A DNA stretch of 64,000 nucleotides from Nocardioidaceae bacterium SCSIO 66511 (GTDB taxonomy: Bacteria; Actinomycetota; Actinomycetes; Propionibacteriales; Nocardioidaceae), in contig CP095846.1 in assembly GCA_023100825.1 (NCBI GenBank), forward strand, positions 3,782,001 to 3,846,000, in the 5' to 3' direction. Positions within the stretch are counted from its first letter, which is position 1. The number at the start of each line of letters is the position of its first letter. A program made the translations under genes and the position numbers. Of this stretch, positions 52,832 to 60,897 are shown in pieces. Below the pieces are notes generated by a model that saw only the letters and a program-made list of their open reading frames with translations, had not been told where the DNA came from and did no database searches.

Positions 52832-53680
52832 TCAGCGGCTCGTACCAGGTTTTGGGTTCTCGCCGGCCACGTGAACGGCGTCGAACAGCACCCGCTTACG
52901 TACGCCCGTCTCGGCCACCACCTCGGCGATCGCGTCTCGGCGCGACCTCCCGGCCGACTCCCGGTCGGCGACCATCGCGACCAGGTCCTCGATCGCGGGC
53001 ACACCTCGCGTCGCGGCGCCCTCGACCACGATCGTCACCTCTCCGCGTACACCTTCCTCGGCCCATTCGGCCAGCTCGGCGAGGCCCGCGCGGCGCACCT
53101 CCTCGTACGTCTTGGTCAACTCGCGACACACCGCCGCCCGGCGCTCGGCGCCGAACGCATCGGCCATCGCCCGCAGCGTCGCAGACGTGCGGTGCGGTGA
53201 CTCGAAGAAGACCATCGTGCGGCGCTCGGCGGCGAGCTCGGCGAACGCGCGCGTACGCTCGCCCGCCTTGCGCGGCGCGAACCCCTCGAACGAGAACCGG
53301 TCGACGGGCAGGCCGGACAGCGCGAGCGCGGTCAGAACCGCCGACGGACCGGGCACTGCCGTGACCCGGATGTCTCGTTCGATCGCGGCCGCCACCAGGC
53401 GGTAACCGGGATCGGAAACGCTCGGCATCCCGGCATCGGTCACGACCACGACCGTGTCGCCGGCGCCCAACAGCTCGACCAGTTCCTCGGTGCGCGTCGA
53501 CTCGTTGCCCTCGAAGTACGAAACGACGCGGCCCCCGATCTCGACTCCGAGATCCGCCGCGAGCCGCCGGAGCCTGCGGGTGTCTTCGGCAGCGACCACG
53601 TCGGCCGTACGAAGTGCTTCGACCAACCGTGGAGAGGCATCGTCGGGTCGACCGATCGGGGTGGCGGCGAGCACAAGCAC
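52832..53680 (-). CDS. rsmI: 16S rRNA (cytidine1402-2'-O)-methyltransferase
   Basis: RsmI methylates C1402 in the ribosomal P site. The 282-residue protein has LVLAATPIGRPDDASPR, VAAEDTRRLRRLA, VVTDAGMPSVSDPGYRLV, VTAVPGPSAVLTALALSGLP and FFESPHRTSATL, the tetrapyrrole-methylase-type fold motifs in order. The start is GTG. It is divergent from the protein mannosyltransferase gene, the standard actinobacterial neighbourhood. Confidence 0.96.
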   Translation of the reverse strand: MLVLAATPIGRPDDASPRLVEALRTADVVAAEDTRRLRRLAADLGVEIGGRVVSYFEGNESTRTEELVELLGAGDTVVVVTDAGMPSVSDPGYRLVAAAIERDIRVTAVPGPSAVLTALALSGLPVDRFSFEGFAPRKAGERTRAFAELAAERRTMVFFESPHRTSATLRAMADAFGAERRAAVCRELTKTYEEVRRAGLAELAEWAEEGVRGEVTIVVEGAATRGVPAIEDLVAMVADRESAGRSRRDAIAEVVAETGVRKRVLFDAVHVAGENPKPGTSR

Positions 53681-53809
53681 GAAACCATCGTCGCAGCCCC
53701 GCGTACGAACCCGCCGTGAGCCTGGCGTTCGAGTGCAACCTGCCGGCGTGACGCCGCGCGTACGTCATGCTCAGCGTGGCGATGGGTCACGGCCGCTAGC
53801 ATCGAGCGG

Positions 53810-55480
53810 GTGACGGCGGACTCGGAGGCAATGCGCACTGACGCGTCGCCTCGCGTCACCCGACTCGGCCGCGACCGCAGCGGCGCACTGCTGCCGGCGA
53901 TCGCGCAACGACTGACGCCGGTACGCCGGCGCGTACGACTCGACGGCGCGTGGCTGTGGCCGTCACTGATCGCACTGCTCGCACTGGGCATCCGGGTGTG
54001 GCGGATCAGCGAGCCGAAGCACATCACGTTCGACGAGACCTATTACGCCAAGGATGCGTACTCACTGCTGAAGTACGGGTACGTACGCGATTTCACCGAC
54101 CAAGCCGACGGCAGGATCAACGACGGCCGGTTCGACGGGATCTTCAAGGACGTCCCCAGCGAGATCGTGCACCCCGACGGCGGCAAGTGGCTCCTCGCGG
54201 CCGGAGAGCACTTCTTCGGCATGACGCCGTTCGGCTGGCGGATCGCCGCCGCCGTGATCGGCGCCCTCACCGTGCTGGTGCTTGCTCGCCTGGTCATCCG
54301 GCTCACCGGATCCGTACCGCTGGGTTGCGTCGCCGGGCTGCTGCTGTGCTTCGACGGACTGCATTTCGTGATGTCGCGGATCGCCCTCCTCGACGTGCTG
54401 CTCACGTTCTGGATCGTCTGCGGCGTCGCCTGCCTGGTGGCAGATCGCGACTGGGGCCGCGCCCGGCTGGCGCGGACACACGGGGTCACGGCCGTGATCG
54501 ACGGGTTCGGGCCCGTACGCGCGTTGCTCTTCAGACCGTGGCGAATCGGCGCCGGCGTCTGCCTCGGCATGGCATGCGGCACCAAGTGGAGCGCGATCTA
54601 CGTCATCGCGGTGTTCGGAATCCTCACCTATCTATGGGATGTCGGAGCCCGACGCGCCATCGGCGTACGCATGGCCTGGCTCAGATCGGCGCTCGTCGAC
54701 GGCATACCCGCGTTCGTCTCCATCGTCGTCGTCGCGCTCGTTGTCTACCTGGCCACCTGGACCGGCTGGCTCATCCACCACGACGCGTACGAGGCGCAGT
54801 TCGGGCACGGATTCAACGACAACCCGTCTTGGGGTTCGTACGTCGACGAGAAGCCGTCCGGCTTCCTCGGCGAGGCGTGGCAGGCGCTGCGCTCGTTGTG
54901 GCACTACCACCAGCTCGTCTACAGCTTCCACACCGGCGACTACCTCGCGGGCAAAACCCATCCGTACCAGTCGGACCCGCAAGGATGGTTGCTGCTCAAC
55001 CGGCCGGTGAGCATGGCCACACAAACAGACCTGCCCGCCGGCGCCGCGGGCTGCGACTCGAGCGGCTGCGTACGACAGGTGCTCGGGCTCGGCAACCCCG
55101 CGATCTGGTGGGTCGGCGTGGTCGCGCTGATCGCTGCGGCCTGGCAGTGGATCGTGCGCCGCGACTGGCGGTTCGCGGTGCCGGTGCTTGGAGTCGCGGC
55201 GACCTGGCTGCCGTGGTTCCAATACAACGACCGGCCGATCTTCTCCTTCTACACCGTGGCGATCCTGCCGTTCACGATCATCGCGATCACGTTGGTCATG
55301 GGAGTGATGTTCGGTTCGCCCAACGCGTCGCCGGCACGACGGCGTTGGGGCGCTGTCGCGATCGGCACGTACGTCGCGATCACAGTTGCGGCGTTCGCGT
55401 ACTTCTACCCGATCCTCGCGTACCAGATCATCGGGCTCGACCATTGGAATCAGCTGATCTGGTTCAAGCGCTGGATCTAG
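53810..55480 (+). CDS. pmt: Dolichyl/polyprenyl-phosphate-mannose protein O-mannosyltransferase
   Basis: Pmt transfers mannose from polyprenyl-phospho-mannose to Ser/Thr of secreted proteins outside the membrane. The 556-residue protein has about 11 membrane segments, the catalytic loop KHITFDETYYAKDAYSLLKYG (Asp-Glu), HPDGGKWLLAAGEHFFG, HFVMSRIALLDVLLTF and YHQLVYSFHTGDYLAGKTHPY. The start is GTG 53810 or ATG 53831. The large Ser/Thr-bearing secreted proteins in this window are possible targets, but that is inference. Confidence 0.94.
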   Translation: MTADSEAMRTDASPRVTRLGRDRSGALLPAIAQRLTPVRRRVRLDGAWLWPSLIALLALGIRVWRISEPKHITFDETYYAKDAYSLLKYGYVRDFTDQADGRINDGRFDGIFKDVPSEIVHPDGGKWLLAAGEHFFGMTPFGWRIAAAVIGALTVLVLARLVIRLTGSVPLGCVAGLLLCFDGLHFVMSRIALLDVLLTFWIVCGVACLVADRDWGRARLARTHGVTAVIDGFGPVRALLFRPWRIGAGVCLGMACGTKWSAIYVIAVFGILTYLWDVGARRAIGVRMAWLRSALVDGIPAFVSIVVVALVVYLATWTGWLIHHDAYEAQFGHGFNDNPSWGSYVDEKPSGFLGEAWQALRSLWHYHQLVYSFHTGDYLAGKTHPYQSDPQGWLLLNRPVSMATQTDLPAGAAGCDSSGCVRQVLGLGNPAIWWVGVVALIAAAWQWIVRRDWRFAVPVLGVAATWLPWFQYNDRPIFSFYTVAILPFTIIAITLVMGVMFGSPNASPARRRWGAVAIGTYVAITVAAFAYFYPILAYQIIGLDHWNQLIWFKRWI

Positions 55481-55504
55481 GTACCGAGCTCTGAGTAGCA
55501 CCGG

Positions 55505-55585
55505 GTGTTCTGCCTCGCGGCGGGGATGTTCTCGTAACCTCAAGCGAACGCAGTGAGAGAACGTCTCCGCCGCGAGGCAGAACAC
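55505..55585. terminator. Long hairpin between convergent genes
   Basis: Two 29-nt arms (55505-55533 and 55557-55585, two mismatches), starting GTGTTCTGCCTCGCGGCGG, enclose a 23-nt loop. The structure lies exactly between the stops of pmt (55480, plus) and the isochorismatase-like gene (55589, minus). A bidirectional terminator is the simplest reading; there is no clear U-tract. Confidence 0.65.
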
Positions 55586-55588
55586 CAC

Positions 55589-56131
55589 TTACCCGAACTG
55601 CGAACGCACCTCGATCAGCGGCCCGTACGTCTCCATGACGGCGAGCGTGGCATCGCGCAGCTCCGGCGTCGGGCCGGCGACGGCATCGCGGACGACCGTC
55701 ACGTGCACGCCGTCGTCGGCGGCGGCCAGCACCGTGGTGAGCACGCAGCACTCCGTCGAGACGCCGGTGACGACGAGGTTGCGACTCCCGCCGGTCGCGC
55801 GCTGGAGCTCCGCTCCCCATTTGCCGAACGTCGTGCGCGAGACGACCGGACGCCCGCGTACGTCGAGCGCATCGACGATTTGGTACGCCGGCGCATCGGC
55901 GGGCTGCATCGCGAACGGCCACTGCTCGTAGTAGTCGACCCAAGCGCCCTCGGGTTGCTCCGGAGCGATGAACCGAGTGAAGACGACCCGCTCGCCGAAC
56001 TGCTCGGTGAGCGTACGAATGCCGGGCACGATCTCGTCAAAACCGGGCGTCGCCCACTGGCTGTCGGGATCGCCGAAGATGCGCTGCATGTCGACCACGA
56101 CGAGCCAGGAATCGTCGGAGCCGACCATCAT
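55589..56131 (-). CDS. Isochorismatase-like cysteine hydrolase
   Basis: The 180-residue protein has the catalytic triad positions of the family: Asp in WLVVVDMQRIF, Lys in SRTTFGKWGAELQ, and Cys in VVTGVSTECCVLTTVLAA. Relatives include nicotinamidases, biuret and ureidoacrylate hydrolases. ATG 56131 overlaps the NCS1 permease stop by 4 bp, so a substrate taken up by that permease, such as a nucleobase or its breakdown product, is a reasonable guess. The exact reaction is not determined. Confidence 0.88.
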   Translation of the reverse strand: MMVGSDDSWLVVVDMQRIFGDPDSQWATPGFDEIVPGIRTLTEQFGERVVFTRFIAPEQPEGAWVDYYEQWPFAMQPADAPAYQIVDALDVRGRPVVSRTTFGKWGAELQRATGGSRNLVVTGVSTECCVLTTVLAAADDGVHVTVVRDAVAGPTPELRDATLAVMETYGPLIEVRSQFG

Positions 56132-57585
56132 CGCGACTCCTCGCGGCGTACAGCCGCCCGGTTGAGCAGCAGGGAGCCGACGAAACCGATGACCAACGCG
56201 ACAAGCACACCGATGTTTGCGTACGCCCAGGTGCCGGTCTTGCCGCCGGAGAAGGAGAGCGGCTCGAGCAGGTAACCCTGCCAGTCGAGCCAGTCGGCGG
56301 AGGTGTTGGTGACGAGGCCCCAGCCGATCGCGGTGCCGACGACCACGAGCCCGACCGAGACCCAGTTGACGGCGCGGTAGCGACCTGCCGGGTCGAACAG
56401 TTCGGCCTCGGCGTAGTCGCGGCGGCGCATCGCGATGTCGGCGACCAACACGCCACACCACGCGGCGATGGGTACGCCGAGGGTGATCAGGAAGCCCTGG
56501 AACGGCCCGAAGAAGTCGTCGGCGACGAACACGATCAGGATGGTGCCGACGAACATGATCACGCCGTCGATTCCGGCGGCGACCCAGCGCGGGGCGGGCA
56601 GGCCGAGGCTCAACAGCGCGAGCCCGGACGAGTAGATGTCGAGCGCGGCCCCGCCGACCAGCCCGAGCACGGCGACGATGACGAACGGCACCAGGAACCA
56701 CGTCGGCAACAGGGCGGCCAGCGCTCCGATCGGGTCGACGCCGATGGCGCCCTGCAGGTCGGGCGACGAGCCCGCGAGCAGCAGACCGAAGATCACCAGC
56801 ACGACGGGGGCGAGCGCGGCGCCGAACGTCGTCCAGCCGACGACGCCCGCACTGGAGGAGTCGCGTGGCAGGTAGCGCGAGTAGTCGGCGGCCATGTTCA
56901 CCCAGCCGAGCCCGAGACCGGTCATCATCAGGGTCAGCCCGCCGATGAACGACTCGGTCGAGCCGGAGGGCAGGTCGCTCACCGTCGACCAGGAGATGTG
57001 ATCGGCGACCAGCACCATGTAGACGACGGTGAGCAACGCGCCGATGACGGTGATGTACGCCGACAACCGCATGATCGTGTCGAAGCCGAGGATGCCGGCG
57101 CCGACGATCAGCACGGTGACGACAACAAGTGCTGCGACTTTGATGCCGTCGCCGCTCCCCCAACCCAGCTCGTCGAAGACGGTGGCGGTGGCGAGTGTCG
57201 CCAACGCGGTGAGCACGGTCTCCCAGCCGACAGTGAGGATCCACGACAACAGCGACGGCAGCGCATTGCCGCGTACGCCGAACGTCGCCCGGCTCGCGAC
57301 CATCGTCGGCACCGAGCCGCGTTTGCCGGCCAGCGCGACCAGACCGCAGAGCAGGAAGGAGAACACGATGCCGATCAGGCTCGCGGCGACCGCCTGCCAG
57401 AATGAGATGCCGAAGCCGAGCACGAACGAGCCGTAGCTGATGCCGAAGACCGATACGTTGGCCGAGAACCACGGCCAGAACAGGCTCCTCGGCGTGCCCT
57501 TGCGCTCGGTCTCGTCGATGAGGTTGATGCCGTTCAGCTCGATGCTGCCGACACCCTTCGCGACCGGACCGCCTTGCGTCGTCAT
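56128..57585 (-). CDS. NCS1-family nucleobase/cation permease (CodB-like)
   Basis: The 485-residue protein has 12 hydrophobic segments and NCS1 features: FWPWFSANVSVFGISYGSFVLGFG at segment 1, SRATFGVRGNALPSLLSW, and GLGWVNMAADYSRYLPRDSS between segments 5 and 6. NCS1 carriers import cytosine, purines, hydantoins or allantoin with Na+ or H+. It is co-transcribed with the cysteine hydrolase and divergent from a PaaI-type thioesterase gene 61 bp away. Substrate not assigned. Confidence 0.9.
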   Translation of the reverse strand: MTTQGGPVAKGVGSIELNGINLIDETERKGTPRSLFWPWFSANVSVFGISYGSFVLGFGISFWQAVAASLIGIVFSFLLCGLVALAGKRGSVPTMVASRATFGVRGNALPSLLSWILTVGWETVLTALATLATATVFDELGWGSGDGIKVAALVVVTVLIVGAGILGFDTIMRLSAYITVIGALLTVVYMVLVADHISWSTVSDLPSGSTESFIGGLTLMMTGLGLGWVNMAADYSRYLPRDSSSAGVVGWTTFGAALAPVVLVIFGLLLAGSSPDLQGAIGVDPIGALAALLPTWFLVPFVIVAVLGLVGGAALDIYSSGLALLSLGLPAPRWVAAGIDGVIMFVGTILIVFVADDFFGPFQGFLITLGVPIAAWCGVLVADIAMRRRDYAEAELFDPAGRYRAVNWVSVGLVVVGTAIGWGLVTNTSADWLDWQGYLLEPLSFSGGKTGTWAYANIGVLVALVIGFVGSLLLNRAAVRREESR

Positions 57586-57646
57586 GGCAATGTTCTACCC
57601 GATCGCACAGACATCTGTCGCGTACTGAATCGGACACGGAGGTCCA

Positions 57647-58078
57647 ATGTCGACATCACTCTCGATCGAGGATGCACAAGGCGTACTCGATGCGCAGCCG
57701 TTCAGCCGACTGCTCGGCGCCCGGATGGTCAAGTTCGGAGACGGGCGCGCCGAGTTGGCGCTCGACATCCGCGACGATCTGCGCCAGCAGTTCGGCTTCG
57801 TACACGGCGGCGTGATGGCGTACCTCGTCGACAACACGGTCACCTTCGCCGCCGGTACGGTACTCGGCCCGGCCGTTCTGACCGGGGGCTTCACGATCAA
57901 CTACCTGGCGCCTGCCAAGGGGCGTGAGCTGCGCGCACACGCCACAGTCGTGCACGCGACCCGACGGCAGGTCGTCTGCCGCTGCGACGTGGTCGCGGTC
58001 GACGACGACGGCGAGACGCTGTGCGCGACCGGCCAGGGCACCGTCGTCGCACGCGGGAGCGACGTACCCGCGAGCTGA
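57647..58078 (+). CDS. PaaI-type hotdog-fold thioesterase
   Basis: The 143-residue protein has the hotdog-fold signature QQFGFVHGGVMAYLVDNTVTFAA, with the HGG motif and the conserved Asp, followed by GFTINYLAPAKG. Such enzymes hydrolyse acyl-CoA thioesters. GGAGGTCC lies just before ATG 57647. It is followed by the second copy of the 94-bp palindromic repeat. Specific substrate unknown. Confidence 0.9.
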   Translation: MSTSLSIEDAQGVLDAQPFSRLLGARMVKFGDGRAELALDIRDDLRQQFGFVHGGVMAYLVDNTVTFAAGTVLGPAVLTGGFTINYLAPAKGRELRAHATVVHATRRQVVCRCDVVAVDDDGETLCATGQGTVVARGSDVPAS

Positions 58079-58106
58079 TTCGCCGCGCCGCCGGCCCGTG
58101 CGGCGG

Positions 58107-58200
58107 CGTGAAATACCAGGGGCCCATGGCAATCCCCGCCGCTACCCAGCAAATTTGCTAGTGAGTGGCGGGGTTTCCTATGGGCCCGTGGTATTCCGCG
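58107..58200 (+). repeat. 94-bp palindromic repeat, copy 2 (downstream of the PaaI-type gene)
   Basis: Imperfect arms (58107-58127 and 58180-58200, sharing GGGCCCAT/ATGGGCCC) enclose a central AGCAAATTTGCT palindrome. Relative to the upstream gene it has the same orientation as the copy after the osmC-like gene at 8284-8377. It begins 28 bp after the stop codon. Confidence 0.8.
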
Positions 58201-58222
58201 CCACTACCGGACATTTTCACGC

Positions 58223-58253
58223 TTGACCTGAACTCCACTTGAGGTTCTACGGT
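58223..58253 (+). promoter_or_regulatory. MerR/SoxR-type promoter of the SDR-QueA-like operon
   Basis: TTGACC (58223-58228) and TACGGT (58248-58253) are 19 bp apart, the long spacer typical of MerR-family promoters. The spacer carries the imperfect dyad ACCTGAACT-CC-ACTTGAGGT. The ATG at 58260 is only 7 bases after the -10 box, so the mRNA is probably leaderless. No merR gene is in the window. Confidence 0.55.
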
Positions 58254-58259
58254 CGCCGC

Positions 58260-58967
58260 ATGACCAACCCACAGCACACCGCACTCGTGACCGGAGCGTC
58301 TCAGGGACTCGGGTACGAGCTCGCGTCCGCACTCGTTGCCCGCGGCTGGCACGTGATCGTCGACGCGCGTACGCCCGCGCGGCTCAACGAAGCCGCTGCA
58401 CAGCTGGGTTCGCGTACGACCGCCATCGCGGGCGACGTCAACGAACCCGCCCATCGGCGCAGGCTCGTCGATGCGGTACGCGACGCGGGTCGCCTTGATC
58501 TGCTCGTCAACAACGCGAGCACGATCGGCGCAAGCCCCATGCCCGCATTGGCGGACATCGACGTGGCGACACTGCGCCAGGTCTACGACACGAACGTCAT
58601 CGCGCCGCTCTCCCTGATCAGAGCGACTCTCCCCTACCTCACCGAGACACAGGGCATCGTCGTCAACATCAGCTCCGACGCCGCCGTCGAGCCGTACGAA
58701 GGGTGGGGCGGCTACGGACCGTCGAAGGCAGCTCTCGACCACGCGACGGCGATCCTCGCTCGAGAGCGTCCCGAGATCCGCGCGTACGCCTTCGACCCGG
58801 GCGATATGCGCACCGCGCTGCACCAGGCAGCGTTCCCCGACGACGACATCTCCGATCGCCCCGAGCCCGCAACCGTCGTACCCGCCGTGCTCCACCTCGT
58901 CGACGATCGCCCGCCATCGGGTCGGGTCACCGCCGCAGATCTCGCCGACCGGGTCGGAGCCGCATGA
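58260..58967 (+). CDS. Short-chain dehydrogenase/reductase
   Basis: The 235-residue protein has the classical SDR cofactor loop ALVTGASQGLGYELASAL (TGxxxGxG), LVNNASTIG (NNAG-type), NISSDAAVE and YGPSKAALDHATAIL, which contains the catalytic Tyr and Lys (YxxSK). It oxidises or reduces a carbonyl/alcohol with NAD(P). The stop overlaps the QueA-like ATG by 4 bp. The MerR-type promoter suggests induction by a stress or ligand. Confidence 0.92.
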   Translation: MTNPQHTALVTGASQGLGYELASALVARGWHVIVDARTPARLNEAAAQLGSRTTAIAGDVNEPAHRRRLVDAVRDAGRLDLLVNNASTIGASPMPALADIDVATLRQVYDTNVIAPLSLIRATLPYLTETQGIVVNISSDAAVEPYEGWGGYGPSKAALDHATAILARERPEIRAYAFDPGDMRTALHQAAFPDDDISDRPEPATVVPAVLHLVDDRPPSGRVTAADLADRVGAA

Positions 58968-60004
58968 TCCCGCAGGCCGCGACGATCTTCGAGCTGCCCG
59001 AGTCGTTGAGCGCGGCCGGACCGCCGGAGTCGCGTGGCCTCGCCCGCGACGAGGTGCGCCTCATGGTCGCGACCGGATCGAGCATCGCACATCGGCAGTT
59101 CCGCGATCTCACCGAACAGCTCCTGCCCGACGACGTACTCGTCGTCAACAACTCGGCAACGCTCCCGGCAGCGCTCCGCGGCGTACGCCCCGACGGCAGG
59201 CATGTCGCCGTACACCTATCTAGCCCGCTCACGGACTCGTCGTACCTGGTCGAGCTGCGGTGCGAGGACGGCTCCTGCCGCATCCACGACAGCCGACCGG
59301 GCGAGCAGATCACGCTCGACCACGGGTCGCTCAGACTGCAGTCGGCGTACCCCGATCCGTCGATACGCAAGGGCTCTCGCATCTGGCGCGCGACCATCGA
59401 CGTACCCGATGTGCCCGCTTACCTGCAGGAGCACGGTAGGCCCATCACGTACGGATACGTCGGCAACCCCTGGCCGCTTCACGACTACCAGACGGTGTTC
59501 GCACGCGAACCAGGAAGTGCCGAGATGCCCAGCGCGGCAAGGCCGTTCAGCGATCGGCTTGTCGCCGAGCTCGTCGCTGCGGGTGTAGACATCGTGCCGA
59601 TCACGTTGCACACAGGAGTTTCGTCGCTCGAAGCAGGTGAGTCTCCGCTGCCCGAACGCTTCGAGGTGACGGATCGCGCGGCCCGTCGGATCAACCACGC
59701 ACGCGGCGCCGGGGGGCGTGTGGTCGCGGTTGGTACGACGGCCACGCGCGCGATCGAGTCTGCCGCGCACACCGACGGCAGCGTACGAGCTGCGAGCGGC
59801 TGGACCGATCTCGTCATCGGTCCCGATCGCGGCGTACGCACCGTCGACGGCATCATCACGGGCTGGCACGAGCCGCAGGCGAGCCATCTGCTGTTGCTGG
59901 AGGCCGTCGCGGGTAGCAGCCTGGTCGGGCGTGCGTACGAAGCAGCGCTAGCAGAACGCTACCTCTGGCACGAGTTCGGCGACTCCGCTCTGCTGCTTCC
60001 CTGA
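58964..60004 (+). CDS. QueA-like protein (divergent S-adenosylmethionine:tRNA ribosyltransferase-isomerase family)
   Basis: The 346-residue protein aligns with QueA in order: IFELPESLSAAGPPE, FRDLTEQLLPDDVLVVNNSATLPA, YQTVFAREPGSAEMPSAARPF, VPITLHTGVSSLE and VVAVGTTATRAIESA. The segment that reads APTAGLHF in QueA is replaced by MPSAARPFS, and no other queuosine gene (tgt, queC-E, queF, queG) is in the window. It may have a different substrate. It is translationally coupled to the SDR. Confidence 0.8.
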   Translation: MIPQAATIFELPESLSAAGPPESRGLARDEVRLMVATGSSIAHRQFRDLTEQLLPDDVLVVNNSATLPAALRGVRPDGRHVAVHLSSPLTDSSYLVELRCEDGSCRIHDSRPGEQITLDHGSLRLQSAYPDPSIRKGSRIWRATIDVPDVPAYLQEHGRPITYGYVGNPWPLHDYQTVFAREPGSAEMPSAARPFSDRLVAELVAAGVDIVPITLHTGVSSLEAGESPLPERFEVTDRAARRINHARGAGGRVVAVGTTATRAIESAAHTDGSVRAASGWTDLVIGPDRGVRTVDGIITGWHEPQASHLLLLEAVAGSSLVGRAYEAALAERYLWHEFGDSALLLP

Positions 60005-60046
60005 TGCAGCGAACGCATGCACACGGCGGCATGGCATAGTCCTCTC

Positions 60047-60850
60047 ATGCTCACCGAGGACGTGGAGCGGCTGCGCGCCGAGCTCGAGCATTCGCGCCAA
60101 CGCCGTCGCAAACTGCGCAAGCAGGTCGACCGCCTCAACCGCTCATTGGAGCGTGCCGAACAAGAGCTGGTGGCAGCATCGGCGCAGAAACGCCACGATG
60201 AAGCCGAGCTGGACTACGTGTTCATCCTGACGTACGGACGATCCGGTTCGACGCTGCTGCAAGGCATCCTGTCCTCGACTCCCGGCTGGCTGGTACGCGG
60301 CGAGAACGGCGACGCCATGCGACCGCTGTTCGACTTCCACCGCGAGTCCGTGCTGATGCGCGAAGCACGGCTCGAGGCCGAGATGCGCGATACAGCAGAT
60401 CCTTGGTTCGGGATGGACGAGTTTCCGACTGCGCCGTCACTGCGCCAGATCCGAGAGCTCGCGCTCGCGACCATCCTCCGGCCGGAGCCCGGCTGTCGAG
60501 TCGTGGGGTTCAAGGAGATCCGGTGGTGGCAGCACGACGACCTGCCGCAGTACCTCGACTTCTTCCGGGACGTGTTTCCGGGCGCGCGTTTCGTCGTCAA
60601 CACCAGGCGTCTCGAGGATGTCGCGAAGTCCAAGTGGTGGGCACGACTCCCCGACCCGATCGCCGAGCTCAGCAAGCACGAGGAGCGCATCCTCGCCGCC
60701 CACGAGCATCTGGGCGACAGCTCCCATCACGTCAGGTACGACGACTACGTCAGCGACCCACGTACGCTCGAGCCGTTGTTCGAGTGGCTCGGCGAGTCGT
60801 ACGACGACCGCACCGTACGCTCCGTTCTGCAGCGCCGACACTCGTACTGA
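60047..60850 (+). CDS. Sulfotransferase with N-terminal coiled coil
   Basis: The 267-residue protein has a charged N-terminal coiled coil (about residues 1-50, LRAELEHSRQRRRKLRKQVD), then PSB FILTYGRSGSTLLQGILS and VVNTRRLEDVAKSKWW, the 3'-phosphate region. The family is the sulfotransferase superfamily, Stf0/Sulfotransfer_3-like. ATG 60047 is the likely start. It lies well outside the glycan locus, next to a QueA-like gene and an amidohydrolase, and may act on a different acceptor. The coiled coil suggests oligomerisation. Confidence 0.85.
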   Translation: MLTEDVERLRAELEHSRQRRRKLRKQVDRLNRSLERAEQELVAASAQKRHDEAELDYVFILTYGRSGSTLLQGILSSTPGWLVRGENGDAMRPLFDFHRESVLMREARLEAEMRDTADPWFGMDEFPTAPSLRQIRELALATILRPEPGCRVVGFKEIRWWQHDDLPQYLDFFRDVFPGARFVVNTRRLEDVAKSKWWARLPDPIAELSKHEERILAAHEHLGDSSHHVRYDDYVSDPRTLEPLFEWLGESYDDRTVRSVLQRRHSY

Positions 60851-60897
60851 CCGATCGCGCCGACCGCGCACCTGCCAACTGAGCCGAAGGAGTTCCG

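Noticed and set aside
56132-57637. Extended minus-strand frame running upstream of the isochorismatase-like gene
   Set aside because: It overlaps the NCS1 permease in another frame and is Arg-rich; the real gene starts at 56131.
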